The notes: generated by a model not told the origin, from the letters alone. A stretch of 42,296 nucleotides of DNA from Brevibacterium sp. p3-SID960 (GCF_025144725.1 NZ_JALXKS010000028.1:1-42296); one strand, 5' to 3'. Numbered from the stretch's first letter, positions 25,076-34,149 are shown. A program made the numbers and translations.

Positions 25076-27088
25076 TCAGAGCCAGTCGACGTCCGGGGCG
25101 TCGCTGCCGTCACCGGCCAAGCGCGCGTACCCGGGTCCGCGGTCGAAGAACGGCTCCGAACCGGTGCGCTTCTCGCGCAGCTGCTGCCGCAGCTGCGTCG
25201 AGGCCGCCGTGTCGACGGTGACCTCACCGTCGTCGGCGCTGGCGATGACCCCGTAGTCGCTGCGGGCCCCGTCGATGCTGACCTTGCCCCACCGCAGGTC
25301 GCGTTCGACCTCGTCGAGGGGACGGTCGAGCGGGTCGCCCCAGCCGCCGCCTCCGGTGGTGCGGATGCGGATCGTCTCCCCTGCCCGAACCGGTTCGGCA
25401 TCGGCGAGCGCATCGATCTCGCGTTCGTTCGGCCCGCCGGGGTCGATGGTGACCTGGAACGGCCGGCCGGCCTTGCCGCCCTTGACGCCCCAGCAGGCGA
25501 GGATCGAGCGGTCGGCGATCGACATGAAGTGCGCGTCCTTGAGCATGTGAATGTGCTTCTCGTAGCCGAGTCCGCCGCGGTAGCGTCCGGCGCCGCCGGA
25601 GTCGACGGCGAGTCCGAGCCGCTCGACGCGGAACGGGAACCGGGATTCGGTGAATTCGGTGGGCAGGTTCCGGGAGTCGGGCACGACGTGGATGGTGTCC
25701 TCACCGTCGGCGTAGTAGCGGCCGCCCGAGCCGCCGCCGAGCACCTCGCGCATGAGATAGTCGTTGCCGTCGCGGTCCTTGCCGTACACGCCGGTGTAGC
25801 GGATCGTCTCCTGGTCTGCCGGCATCTTCCCGTCGACAGCCTTCGCAACGACCCCGGCGAGCACGCCGAGCAGCCGCAGGATGACGAAGGTGCGGGCGTT
25901 CGTCGGGCCCGGGTAGATCGGGGTGAGCAAGGTGCCCTTCTCCGGGAAGCGCATCTCGATAAGCGGGACGATGCCCTCGTTGACGTCGAGTTCGCCCATC
26001 CGCTCCGGGGAGTCGGCGAGGTTGCGCAGGATCGGGGCGAGCCATTTCTTGAGGAAGTTCCCGCCGACGTAGTCGCCGCAGTGGTTGATCGGCCCTCTGG
26101 CCTGAGCAGCGGTGCCGGTGAAGTCAATGATGAGCCTGGGGCCGTTGCCCGGTCCACCGGTGGCGGTCTTCGTCAGGGTGATGCGCTGGGTGTGCAGCTT
26201 CGGGTCCTCGACGCCGTCGTGTTCGGCGTAGTCCTCCCACACGTACTGGCCATCGGGGATCTTCGAGAGGATCTCGCGCCGGTAAAGTTCGGTGGTGTTG
26301 TCGAGGATGGTGTCGAAGGCCGCTTCGATGGTGTCGCGGCCGTAGCGGGCGAAGAGCTCCCCGAGCCGGCGCGCGCCCATGAGGCAGGCGGAGCATTCGG
26401 CGTCGAGGTCAGCGGCCAGCGAGTCGGGCATGCGCGAATTGCGGGTCATGATGCGCAGCGCGGCCCGGTTGGGTTCGCCGCGCGACCACAGCTTGATCGG
26501 CGGGACGGCCAGTCCCTCTTCGTGCACGCTCGTCGCACCGGAGGGCATCGAGCCGGGGCAGGCACCGCCGATGTCGTCGTGGTGGCCGAAGGCCTGCACG
26601 AAGCACACGACCTCGCCGTTGTGGAAGACCGGGACGGTGACGCACAGGTCGGGCAGGTGGCCGATGCCGCCTTCGGATTCGTAGACGTCGTTGTGGAAGA
26701 AGACGTCGCCTTCCTCCATCGTCTCGATCGGGAAGTCGCGCACGATCGGGTGGACGAGCGCGGAGTAGGACCGGCCGGTGAGCTTGCGCAGCTGCCGGTC
26801 GTGGATGCCGGCGCGGAAGTCGTGGGCGTCGCGGATCATCGGTGAGCGTGAGGTCCTCGAGATCGCGGTCTCGACTTCCATCTCGACGCTGGCGAGGGTG
26901 CCTTCGACGATCTCGACGATGATCGGATCGACCTCGGTTCCTTCGGGGGTGAGCCGCCCGCCGTGTTCGTAGGGTCGGGGCAGGCCGGCCGGATTGATCG
27001 GCTCGGCGGCGATGTAGGCCTCGAGCTGCTCACCGGTCAGCGGGGTGGTCGAGAGCATCGAGCCGGAATCAGTGGGTGTTGCCGTCAT
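25076..27088 (-). CDS. hyuB: Hydantoinase B/oxoprolinase B subunit
   Basis: The 670-aa protein is a HyuB/OplaHB-type subunit, slightly longer than the usual 550-600 aa. Marks are DPIIVEIVEGTLASVEMEVE at the start of the domain, SRSPMIRDAHDF, the block FFHNDVYESEGGIGHLPD, VFVQAFGHHDDIGG-like residues, and the C-terminal GGAGRYRGGLGYEKH and TTGGGGWGDPLDRP motifs that are near-diagnostic. With HyuA it hydrolyses cyclic amides or imides with ATP (hydantoins, 5-oxoproline); relatives carboxylate ketones. GAAGGAG lies 8 bases before the ATG. It lies between hyuA and arcC in one operon. Confidence 0.92.
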   Translation of the reverse strand: MTATPTDSGSMLSTTPLTGEQLEAYIAAEPINPAGLPRPYEHGGRLTPEGTEVDPIIVEIVEGTLASVEMEVETAISRTSRSPMIRDAHDFRAGIHDRQLRKLTGRSYSALVHPIVRDFPIETMEEGDVFFHNDVYESEGGIGHLPDLCVTVPVFHNGEVVCFVQAFGHHDDIGGACPGSMPSGATSVHEEGLAVPPIKLWSRGEPNRAALRIMTRNSRMPDSLAADLDAECSACLMGARRLGELFARYGRDTIEAAFDTILDNTTELYRREILSKIPDGQYVWEDYAEHDGVEDPKLHTQRITLTKTATGGPGNGPRLIIDFTGTAAQARGPINHCGDYVGGNFLKKWLAPILRNLADSPERMGELDVNEGIVPLIEMRFPEKGTLLTPIYPGPTNARTFVILRLLGVLAGVVAKAVDGKMPADQETIRYTGVYGKDRDGNDYLMREVLGGGSGGRYYADGEDTIHVVPDSRNLPTEFTESRFPFRVERLGLAVDSGGAGRYRGGLGYEKHIHMLKDAHFMSIADRSILACWGVKGGKAGRPFQVTIDPGGPNEREIDALADAEPVRAGETIRIRTTGGGGWGDPLDRPLDEVERDLRWGKVSIDGARSDYGVIASADDGEVTVDTAASTQLRQQLREKRTGSEPFFDRGPGYARLAGDGSDAPDVDWL

Positions 27089-27118
27089 GTCGTGTCTCCT
27101 TCGTGGTTCGGCGCCGGC

Positions 27119-29245
27119 TCAGCGCTTCTCGGCGACTGGGGTGCGGGTGATGACGAGGTTGCCGGCGTCATCGACGCGGACGCTGAAGCCGGGATGGACG
27201 GGCACCGTCGAGCCGAATTCCTCGATGATCGCCGGGCCGGTGATCTCATCTCCGGCCAGCAGCTCGGGCCGCCAGTAGACGTCGGCGGTGACGTAGCCGT
27301 CGTCTGCGTCGAAGCACACCTGACGCTGGCTGGCCAGCGCCCGGTCGGACAGCGGCTGGGCAGCAGAGGCTTCCCCGAGCTTGGCGAGCTCTGGCCGCTG
27401 GATCGGGCCGATGCCGGAGACGCGCAGGTTGACCCATTCGACGAACTGGTCGCCATCGCCCTTGAAGTCGTAGCCGTAGAGGCGGCGGTGCTCAGTGTGG
27501 AAGGCGTCGGTGACCTCGTCTGCCCAGGCGCGGGTGATCTCCCCTGCAGGCGCCGGTACGCGCACTTCGAAGGCCTGGCCGAAGTAGCGCAGGTCAGCCG
27601 ACCGGTCGTAGCGGTGGTCGGCGGAGGCGAACCCTTCGGCGTCGAGGGCTGCTGCCGCGCGCTCCTGCAGAGCGGTGAAGATGCTGTCGATGGTGCCGAG
27701 GTCGAGTCCTTCATCCTTTGCGACATGCGTCTGCACGTAGTCGTTCTTGACGTCGACGGTCAGCAGCCCGAACGCAGAGACGTTGCCGGGGTTGAGCGGG
27801 ACGATGACGCCTGCGAGGTCGAGGATGTCGACGAGTCGGCAGGCCAGCAGCGAACCGGAGCCGCCGAAGGAGGCGAGCATGAAGTCACGGACGTCGAGGC
27901 CGCGCTTGACTGAGATCTGGCGCAGCGCGTTCGCCTGGTTCCAGGCGGAGATCTCCAGGATTCCGGTCGCGCACTTCTCGCTGCTGAGCCCGAGGCGGCC
28001 GGCCAGGTCCTCGATGCCGGTGCGGGCGGCCTCGACGTCGAGTGGGATCTCGCCGCCGAGGAGGTGGGGCGGAATGCGACCGAGCAGCAGATGTGCGTCC
28101 GTGATCGTCGGTTCGGTGCCGCCCTGGCCGTAGCAGATCGGTCCCGGATCGGCGCCAGCCGACTGCGGGCCGACTTTGAGCTGCCCTTCTTCGGTCGTCC
28201 AGGCGATCGAGCCACCTCCAGCGCCGACAGTCACGACGTCGATCATCGGGATCTTCGACGGGTAGACACCCACCGACCCCTCGGTTGTCAGTGCTGGCTC
28301 GCCGTCGATGATGACGGTGACGTCGGTGGAGGTGCCGCCGCCGTCACAGGTGAGGACTTTGGAGAACCCGGCTTCCTGGGCGATGAGGCCGGCGCCGAGG
28401 GCGCCTGCCGCCGGCCCGGACAGCACGGTGGTGATCGGCTGGTGGACGACCTCGTCGGCGGAGAGCACCCCGCCGTTGGACTTCATGATGTAGAACGGGA
28501 TCGGCTTACGGTCGCCGTGCTCGGCGCCGGTGAACTGATCGAGGCGCTCATGGATGTTGGCGACGTAGCGGGAGACCTTCGGCTTGACAGAGGCATCGAC
28601 GAGGGTGGTCATCGAGCGCTCGTATTCGCGGTACTCCCGCAGCACCTCGGAGCTCAGCGACACGATCGCCTCGGGGTGGACTTCGGTGAGGATCTCACGC
28701 ATCCGCTGCTCGTGGGCCGGGTTGGCGTAGGCGTGCAGCAAGTTGACGCCCAGGACGTTGATGCCGGCGTCGCGGAACCAAGCGGCGACAGCCCTGGCGC
28801 CGTCCTCGTCGAACGGGCGGACCTCGGTGCCTTCGAAGTCGAGACGGCCGCCGACGGTCTTGACGCGGTCGGCGGTGACGATGCGTTCGGGCTTGACCCA
28901 GAAGTAGGAGTTTCCGTAGCCGTCGGGCACGGCCTGACGGGCGATCTCCAGGACGAATTCATAGCCTTCGGTGGTGATGAAGCCCATCGTCTCCAGCTTG
29001 CCCTCCAGCAGCTGGTTCGTCGCCACCGTCGTGCCGTGGGAGACGGCGACGACGTCGCTGCCGTTGGCGCCGAGTTCGCCGAGGACCTTCTCGATGCCGT
29101 TGATGAACCCGTCGGCGGGGTTGGCTGGGGTCGACGGGGTCTTCGTCGTCGTCAGCGTGCCGGTGTCCTCATTGAACGCGACGACGTCGGTGAAGGTGCC
29201 GCCGGTATCGATCCCGATGCGGATCCGTGCGCTGCCGAGAGTCAT
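27119..29245 (-). CDS. hyuA: Hydantoinase A/oxoprolinase A subunit
   Basis: The 708-aa protein has the ASKHA ATPase features of HyuA: phosphate loop IGIDTGGTFTDVVAF at the N-terminus, VSHGTTVATNQLLE, the second loop LTCDGGGTSTDVTVI, LSGPAAGALGAG, and GAGGGSIAW; a C-terminal small domain follows. It activates the cyclic substrate by ATP-dependent phosphorylation for ring opening with HyuB. I chose the ATG at 29245, preceded by GGGGTGAGA; the open frame extends 31 codons upstream without similarity. It is the first gene of the operon hyuA-hyuB-arcC-mocA-coxD-coxE-xdhC, with 30 bases before hyuB. Confidence 0.92.
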   Translation of the reverse strand: MTLGSARIRIGIDTGGTFTDVVAFNEDTGTLTTTKTPSTPANPADGFINGIEKVLGELGANGSDVVAVSHGTTVATNQLLEGKLETMGFITTEGYEFVLEIARQAVPDGYGNSYFWVKPERIVTADRVKTVGGRLDFEGTEVRPFDEDGARAVAAWFRDAGINVLGVNLLHAYANPAHEQRMREILTEVHPEAIVSLSSEVLREYREYERSMTTLVDASVKPKVSRYVANIHERLDQFTGAEHGDRKPIPFYIMKSNGGVLSADEVVHQPITTVLSGPAAGALGAGLIAQEAGFSKVLTCDGGGTSTDVTVIIDGEPALTTEGSVGVYPSKIPMIDVVTVGAGGGSIAWTTEEGQLKVGPQSAGADPGPICYGQGGTEPTITDAHLLLGRIPPHLLGGEIPLDVEAARTGIEDLAGRLGLSSEKCATGILEISAWNQANALRQISVKRGLDVRDFMLASFGGSGSLLACRLVDILDLAGVIVPLNPGNVSAFGLLTVDVKNDYVQTHVAKDEGLDLGTIDSIFTALQERAAAALDAEGFASADHRYDRSADLRYFGQAFEVRVPAPAGEITRAWADEVTDAFHTEHRRLYGYDFKGDGDQFVEWVNLRVSGIGPIQRPELAKLGEASAAQPLSDRALASQRQVCFDADDGYVTADVYWRPELLAGDEITGPAIIEEFGSTVPVHPGFSVRVDDAGNLVITRTPVAEKR

Positions 29246-29502
29246 TCTCACCCCTGTTTCTCGTGTGCCGACGCTCCCTCGCGTCTGGCAGAACTTCACT
29301 GCTATGAACAAGCATGCGCGGCGACTTCTCCGAATCACTCGGCAGACAGTGACAAAAAGTGAGCTGCGTCATTGGCAGGATTCTGGACACCCGGCTTCAT
29401 CGGTCTCCACGGCCCGCTGCCCCACAGCCCCACTGCCGGCCTCCGCAGCCTCACTGCCGGCCTCCACGCCCCTGCAGCCGACCGATCCGTTAGGTTGAAG
29501 GC
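29246..29502. other. Divergent intergenic region between hyuA and hrpB
   Basis: This 257-base stretch must hold the hyuA promoter (minus strand) and the hrpB promoter (plus strand). For hrpB, TAGGTT at 29491-29496 ends 6 bases before the GTG start, fitting a leaderless mRNA. For hyuA a long leader (about 60 or more bases) seems likely, as a proper ribosome site precedes its ATG; I see no clear -35/-10 pair. Repeated CACTGCCGGCCTCC-type units lie at 29431-29467. Confidence 0.4.
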
Positions 29503-32085
29503 GTGCACTCCTTCGACCTCGACGCCATCGCATCCGGTCTGCCGGCGTCTGCGCTCATCCCTCAGCTGAGCGAACGTCACGCCGATGCGGCGGCCGGTCT
29601 GCGGGCGGTCATCACCGCACCACCGGGCACCGGCAAGACCACGGTCGTGCCGCCGGCGCTGGCCGGGCTGCTGCCGGCCGGGCGGATCATCGTCACCCAG
29701 CCGCGCCGGCTGGCCGCCCGAGCAGCTGCCCGCCGGCTCGCGCAGCTGAGCGGCACGCGCCTCGGCGAGGCGGTCGGATATACGGTCCGCGGGGATGCGC
29801 AGGTCTCCCGGTCCACCCGCATCGAGTTCGTCACCACCGGTGTGCTGCTGCGCCGGATGCTCGCCGACCCCGGGCTTGAGGGTGTCACCGCGATCGTGCT
29901 CGACGAGGTCCACGAACGCCACCTCGACTCCGATCTCGCCGCCGCCCTCGCGGTTGACGCCACCGGTCTGCGCGCGGACCTGACTTTGGTGGCGATGTCA
30001 GCGACCCTGGAGGCCGAGCGCTGGGCTGAGCTCATCGGCGGCCCGGTCCTCAACGTCACCTCGGCACTGCACCCGGTTGAGATCCGCTGCCATCCCGGCC
30101 CCGGCCGGCCCACCAATGCCCGCGGAATCACCAGCGAATTCCTCACCCACATGGCAGGCCTCGTCGAGTCGGCTCTCCGCACCGAGGCCACCGGGGATGC
30201 GCTCGTGTTCATGCCGGCCATCCGCGATGTCGAAGCCCTGGCTTCGCTGCTGCGCGGCCGTGTGCCCGCCGATGTCCGGGTGCTCACCGGCTCGACCTCT
30301 GCTACGGAGCAGGACGCGATCCTCACCCCGCGCACGGACTTGGAGGCCTCCCGCCGGGTCGTCGTCTCCACCTCGGTCGCGGAATCAGCACTGACGGTGC
30401 CCGGTGTGCGGATCGTCGTCGACTCGTGCCTGGCGCGGGTGCCGCACTTCGACACCGGCCGCGGGTTCGCGGGCCTGGCCACCGTGCGCGCCTCGAAGGC
30501 AGCCTGCACGCAGCGGGCCGGACGCGCCGGCCGCCTCGGGCCCGGCCTGGCCATCCGCGCCCTGAGCGAAGCCGACTATGCCGCGCTGCCCGCCCACACC
30601 CCGCCGGAGGTCCGCACCGCCGATCTCACCTCCGCGATCCTCGACCTGGCATGCTGGGGCGCACCGTTCGGTCACGGGCTGAGACTGCCGGACCCTCTGC
30701 CGGAGCGCCCGGCCGCCCAGGCGGCTGAAACCCTGCGACTGCTCGGCGCCCTCGACGACACCGGGGCCGCCACAGCCCGCGGCCGGCAGCTCGCCCGGAT
30801 TCCCGCCGACCCGCGCATGGCCCGCGGCCTGCTCGACGGCGCTGAGTTCGTCGGCGCCGCGGCCGCCGCCGAGGTGGTCGCCGCCTTGGCCTCGGATCTG
30901 CGCTGCCCGGGTGCCGATGCCGTTGCCGCCGTCCGGCAGCTGCGCCGCGCATCCCCGCGCACGTACACCCGGGAGACCGCCCGGCTCACCCGGATCCTGG
31001 CCGAGACCACCGGAGAAGACACCTGCGAGGACACAGCCGTCGGCACCACCGCCTCGGGCCAGGTGCCGCTTGACGAGGCGGTGGCCACGGTCATCGCGCT
31101 GGCCTACCCGGACCGGATCGCCCGGCTGCGGCCCGGCAGCGAGGACAAGTACCTGCTCGCCTCCGGCACCGGCGCGACTCTGCCGCGCGAAGCCCAGATC
31201 CGCGGCCACGAATGGCTCGCCGTCGCCGAGGTGTCCTTAGCCGGCCAGCGCGCCCTCATCCGGGCTGCCACTCCGCTCGACCGGGAGACTGCCGAGCTGC
31301 TCGCCAGCGACCTCTACGTCACCGAGACGGCCACGCGCTTCGACGGTCGGAAGCTCTCAGCCCGCCGCATCGAGCGCCTCGGGGCGATCGAGCTGTCGGC
31401 GACTCCGGTGAAGGCGGACCCGGATGCCGGCGCCGAGGCGGTGGCAGCGTTCATCCGCGAGCGCGGGCTTCGCGAGGTGATCGCTGAGAATCCTGGGTTC
31501 GCGCAGCTGCGCGGACGGCTCGGGCTGCTGCATGCCGTGTTCGGTGGGCCCTGGCCCGATGTCCGGTTCGCTGCTCTTGAGTCCGGGCTCGCGGAATGGT
31601 GCCATGGTGAGCTGACCCGGGTGGCGGCCGGTGCCTCGGCGACGGGAATCGACTGGGCGTCTGCTCTGCGCAACCTGCTGCCGTGGCCGGAAGCGGGCCG
31701 GTTCGACGAGCTGGCACCGGAGCGCATTGAGGTGCCCAGCGGCTCCACGGTGCGGCTGCGGTATCCGGCGCCGGAGGACCACGGTGACAGCGACGCAGAC
31801 CCTGCCGACGCCGAGATCGCCGCCCCGGTGCTGGCGGTCAAGCTGCAGGAGTGCTTCGGCTGGCAGGCGAGCCCCGTCATCTGCGATGGGCGGGTGCCGG
31901 TGCTCATGCACCTGCTCTCCCCTGCCGCCCGACCGCTGGCGGTCACCGCCGACCTCGCCTCATTCTGGCAGCAGGGCTACCCGGGCGTACGGGCAGAGAA
32001 TCGCGGCCGCTACATCAAGCATCCGTGGCCAGAGGATCCGCTGACTGCTCCACCTGCCCGCGGCACCAAGCGCTCTGGCCGCTGA
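29503..32085 (+). CDS. hrpB: ATP-dependent helicase HrpB
   Basis: The 860-aa protein is a DEAH/DEAD-like helicase of HrpB length. Walker A is PPGTGKTT (41-47), motif Ia TQPRRLAARAAA, motif II DEVH at 134-137, motif III SATL, and motif VI QRAGRAGRLGPG (near 340). The C-terminal HrpB-specific domain ends with RGRYIKHPWPEDPL, a strong family mark. The cellular role of HrpB is poorly known; it is thought to act on RNA or RNA-DNA structures. Start is GTG at 29503 close behind GAAGG, or leaderless from TAGGTT. The 3-methyladenine glycosylase-like gene follows after 23 bases, probably in the same transcript. Confidence 0.93.
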   Translation: MHSFDLDAIASGLPASALIPQLSERHADAAAGLRAVITAPPGTGKTTVVPPALAGLLPAGRIIVTQPRRLAARAAARRLAQLSGTRLGEAVGYTVRGDAQVSRSTRIEFVTTGVLLRRMLADPGLEGVTAIVLDEVHERHLDSDLAAALAVDATGLRADLTLVAMSATLEAERWAELIGGPVLNVTSALHPVEIRCHPGPGRPTNARGITSEFLTHMAGLVESALRTEATGDALVFMPAIRDVEALASLLRGRVPADVRVLTGSTSATEQDAILTPRTDLEASRRVVVSTSVAESALTVPGVRIVVDSCLARVPHFDTGRGFAGLATVRASKAACTQRAGRAGRLGPGLAIRALSEADYAALPAHTPPEVRTADLTSAILDLACWGAPFGHGLRLPDPLPERPAAQAAETLRLLGALDDTGAATARGRQLARIPADPRMARGLLDGAEFVGAAAAAEVVAALASDLRCPGADAVAAVRQLRRASPRTYTRETARLTRILAETTGEDTCEDTAVGTTASGQVPLDEAVATVIALAYPDRIARLRPGSEDKYLLASGTGATLPREAQIRGHEWLAVAEVSLAGQRALIRAATPLDRETAELLASDLYVTETATRFDGRKLSARRIERLGAIELSATPVKADPDAGAEAVAAFIRERGLREVIAENPGFAQLRGRLGLLHAVFGGPWPDVRFAALESGLAEWCHGELTRVAAGASATGIDWASALRNLLPWPEAGRFDELAPERIEVPSGSTVRLRYPAPEDHGDSDADPADAEIAAPVLAVKLQECFGWQASPVICDGRVPVLMHLLSPAARPLAVTADLASFWQQGYPGVRAENRGRYIKHPWPEDPLTAPPARGTKRSGR

Positions 32086-32108
32086 GCGTCTGCGACAATG
32101 GGCAGGCG

Positions 32109-33047
32109 ATGCACACCGACACCACCCCTGCCCCGGCCTCCGGCTCGGCTGCGACTCCTGCGCCTGAGACGGTCATCGACGCTGCCACCTGGAAGGCTGC
32201 CGCCGCCGAGCTCGCCGCCGCCGTCGAGGAGCGGATGGGCGCCCATCTGGCGCGCCGGGCCCGCAGCGAGAAGCACCCGGTCGAGGACTTCCTCTTCACC
32301 TACTATCCCTTCACGCCTGCGCAGGTGGCCCGCTACCAGCCCGGCGCCGGGATCGGGCTCGCCGTTGACGAGGCGGCAGATCGTGAGCAGTTCGCCCGCC
32401 GCTGGTGGACGGTGACCGGTGACTTCGCCTTCGTCGACGTCTCGGCCTGGAAGACCGACCGGGGTGAGGGCGCGCAGTTCATCGCGAACCTGCTGGCGGC
32501 AACCCTGGATCGGGAGGCGCAGCTGGGCTGCTTCGGACTGCACGAATGGGCGATGGTCTACCGGCAGTCAGCTGATGAGCGCCGGCATAGGCAGGTGCCG
32601 CTGCGGCTGAGCCAGGCGGAGACCGACAGGGTCGTCGAATCCCATCGCATCCAGTGTTCGCATTTCGATGCGTTCCGGTTCTTCACCCCAGCCGCCCGGC
32701 CGCTGAACACGCTCACGCCGCAGCGGAAGACGATGGTGTCGATGGAGCAGCCGGGCTGTCTGCACGCCGGGATGGATCTGTACAAGTGGGCGATGAAGCT
32801 CGGGCCGATCGTGCCCTCGCAGGTGATCGTCACGGCGTTCGATCTCGCCCGCGACATCCGGACACTCGACATGGAAGCCAGCCCGTATGACGTGCGGGCC
32901 TGGGGCTATGGGGTTGTAGCGATCGAGACCGCCGCCGGCAAGGCTGAGTACATGCGCCGGCAGCAGGCGTTCAGCCAGCGCGCCCAGCGGCTGCGCCGCG
33001 AGCTGCTCGATGCGCTGGCCGCCGCCGGCATCGAACCGCGCAGCTGA
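32109..33047 (+). CDS. Conserved actinobacterial protein annotated as 3-methyladenine DNA glycosylase
   Basis: The 312-aa protein belongs to a family common in mycobacteria and relatives. Its signatures are HPVEDFLFTYYPFTPAQVARY, then GCFGLHEWAMVYR, RCSH/QCSHFDAFRFFT, EQPGCLHAGMDLYKWAMKL and DMEASPYDVR. These are rich in invariant His, Cys, Trp and Asp residues, suggesting an enzyme or metal protein. The usual database label is 3-methyladenine DNA glycosylase, but I see no helix-hairpin-helix or known glycosylase motif, so I regard that function as unproven. Residues 1-25 are Ala/Pro/Thr-rich and variable. The ATG at 32109 lies 23 bases after hrpB. Confidence 0.75.
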   Translation: MHTDTTPAPASGSAATPAPETVIDAATWKAAAAELAAAVEERMGAHLARRARSEKHPVEDFLFTYYPFTPAQVARYQPGAGIGLAVDEAADREQFARRWWTVTGDFAFVDVSAWKTDRGEGAQFIANLLAATLDREAQLGCFGLHEWAMVYRQSADERRHRQVPLRLSQAETDRVVESHRIQCSHFDAFRFFTPAARPLNTLTPQRKTMVSMEQPGCLHAGMDLYKWAMKLGPIVPSQVIVTAFDLARDIRTLDMEASPYDVRAWGYGVVAIETAAGKAEYMRRQQAFSQRAQRLRRELLDALAAAGIEPRS

Positions 33048-33200
33048 TGCTGTGAGGCGTCCGCTGAGCCCGGGGCTGGGGATCGACCGCCTGCGGACAC
33101 GCGCTGGTTCCCGGGATTCGTGTGAGCAGCCACCGTCGTCCCGCATTTGCGCCATGGCTCGCCATCTGGTCGAATGCCTGCACCCAGTGCAGTGAAACCC

Positions 33201-33229
33201 GTTACATCTCCTGGTCAGACGACTATGCT
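33201..33229 (+). promoter_or_regulatory. Promoter of the coiled-coil membrane protein gene
   Basis: GTTACA (33201-33206) and TATGCT (33224-33229) are 17 bases apart. The mRNA would start near 33236, giving a leader of about 38 bases that contains GGAGGG 8 bases before the ATG at 33274. Nothing else is seen in the 226-base gap after 33047. Confidence 0.55.
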
Positions 33230-33273
33230 GGTGGCAGTGGAGGCACCAAGTCTCCTTGACGGAGGGACATCTC

Positions 33274-34077
33274 ATGGACAATCAGACCTTGCTCCTCATC
33301 ATCGCCGCAGTCATCGGCGTCATCATCATCATTGCGATCGTCGCAGCGCTGATGAAGGCGTCGAAGAAGAAGGAAGAGCGGAAGCGGATCGAGGAGGAGC
33401 GCCGCCGCGAACAGCAGCGTCGTGAGGCCGGGCAGCTCCGCGAGGAGAACAAGCAGCACGACATCGACGTCCGTCAGCGTGAGCTCGATGTTGAGAATCG
33501 TCGACTTGAAGCTGAGAAGACCCGCCTGGAGGCCGACCGCAAGGAAAGCACCATCAACCGCGAAGAGGAGCAGCTGGCCGCCGAGCGCGAGGAGCTCAAG
33601 CGCCGCGAGGCCAAGGCCAATGAGCTCGATCCCGATTTCGATGAGAAGTCCGGAAAGCGCTCGGTCACCGGTGCGGCTGGTGCCGCAGGCGCCGGTGCTG
33701 CCGGTGCCACTGGCGCTGCCCACCGTGACGACCATGGTCATGATGGCCGCGACCATGACCGCCACCATGACGGACTCGGCCGCGACGACCGGAGTCGTGA
33801 AGGCTTCGGCCGCGACGACCGCCACCACGACGGGCTCGGCCGCGACGACCGGGGTCATGAAGGCTACGGTCGCGACGAGCTGGGCCGTGATGGCCGCCGT
33901 CCGCAGGATGGCCACGCCGAACCGGGTGCGCACGAGCACGACGCTCGCGCACAAGGACAGGAGTTCGATCCGCGCGGACAGGGTCATGATCACGGCCAGG
34001 GGCTCGACCCGCAGGGCCGGGATGTCCAGGAGCAGCGCTTCGACGAGAACGGGAACGAGATCCCGCCGCGTCACTGA
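33274..34077 (+). CDS. Membrane-anchored coiled-coil protein with Asp/His/Gly/Arg repeats
   Basis: The 267-aa protein has one N-terminal hydrophobic helix (about residues 5-27, Ile/Val/Ala-rich), then a long charged helix (about 28-115) rich in Glu, Arg, Lys and Gln that should form a coiled coil, a Gly/Ala-rich hinge (129-148), and a low-complexity tail. The tail has repeats of about ten residues based on GRDDR with alternating HHDGL, REGF, GHEGY variants, followed by Asp/Gly/Gln/His-rich sequence. The topology is a short outside end with a long cytoplasmic part, or the reverse. I do not recognise a family; the design suggests a scaffold or metal-binding (His/Asp) role, which is only inference. 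GGAGGG precedes the ATG. Confidence 0.72.
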   Translation: MDNQTLLLIIAAVIGVIIIIAIVAALMKASKKKEERKRIEEERRREQQRREAGQLREENKQHDIDVRQRELDVENRRLEAEKTRLEADRKESTINREEEQLAAEREELKRREAKANELDPDFDEKSGKRSVTGAAGAAGAGAAGATGAAHRDDHGHDGRDHDRHHDGLGRDDRSREGFGRDDRHHDGLGRDDRGHEGYGRDELGRDGRRPQDGHAEPGAHEHDARAQGQEFDPRGQGHDHGQGLDPQGRDVQEQRFDENGNEIPPRH

Positions 34078-34096
34078 GGCGCCGCAGGCCTGACTG

Positions 34097-34149
34097 ACAA
34101 CAGACGGCGGGCGCGTGAGATCGTCTCTCACGCGCCCGCTGTCTGTTGT
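34097..34149. terminator. Very strong bidirectional terminator hairpin
   Basis: ACAACAGAC pairs with GTCTGTTGT at the base, and GCGGGCGCGTGAGA pairs with TCTCACGCGCCCGC above it, with a small asymmetry and a loop of about five bases. It sits between two convergent genes (stops at 34077 and 34197) and can serve both. Confidence 0.85.
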
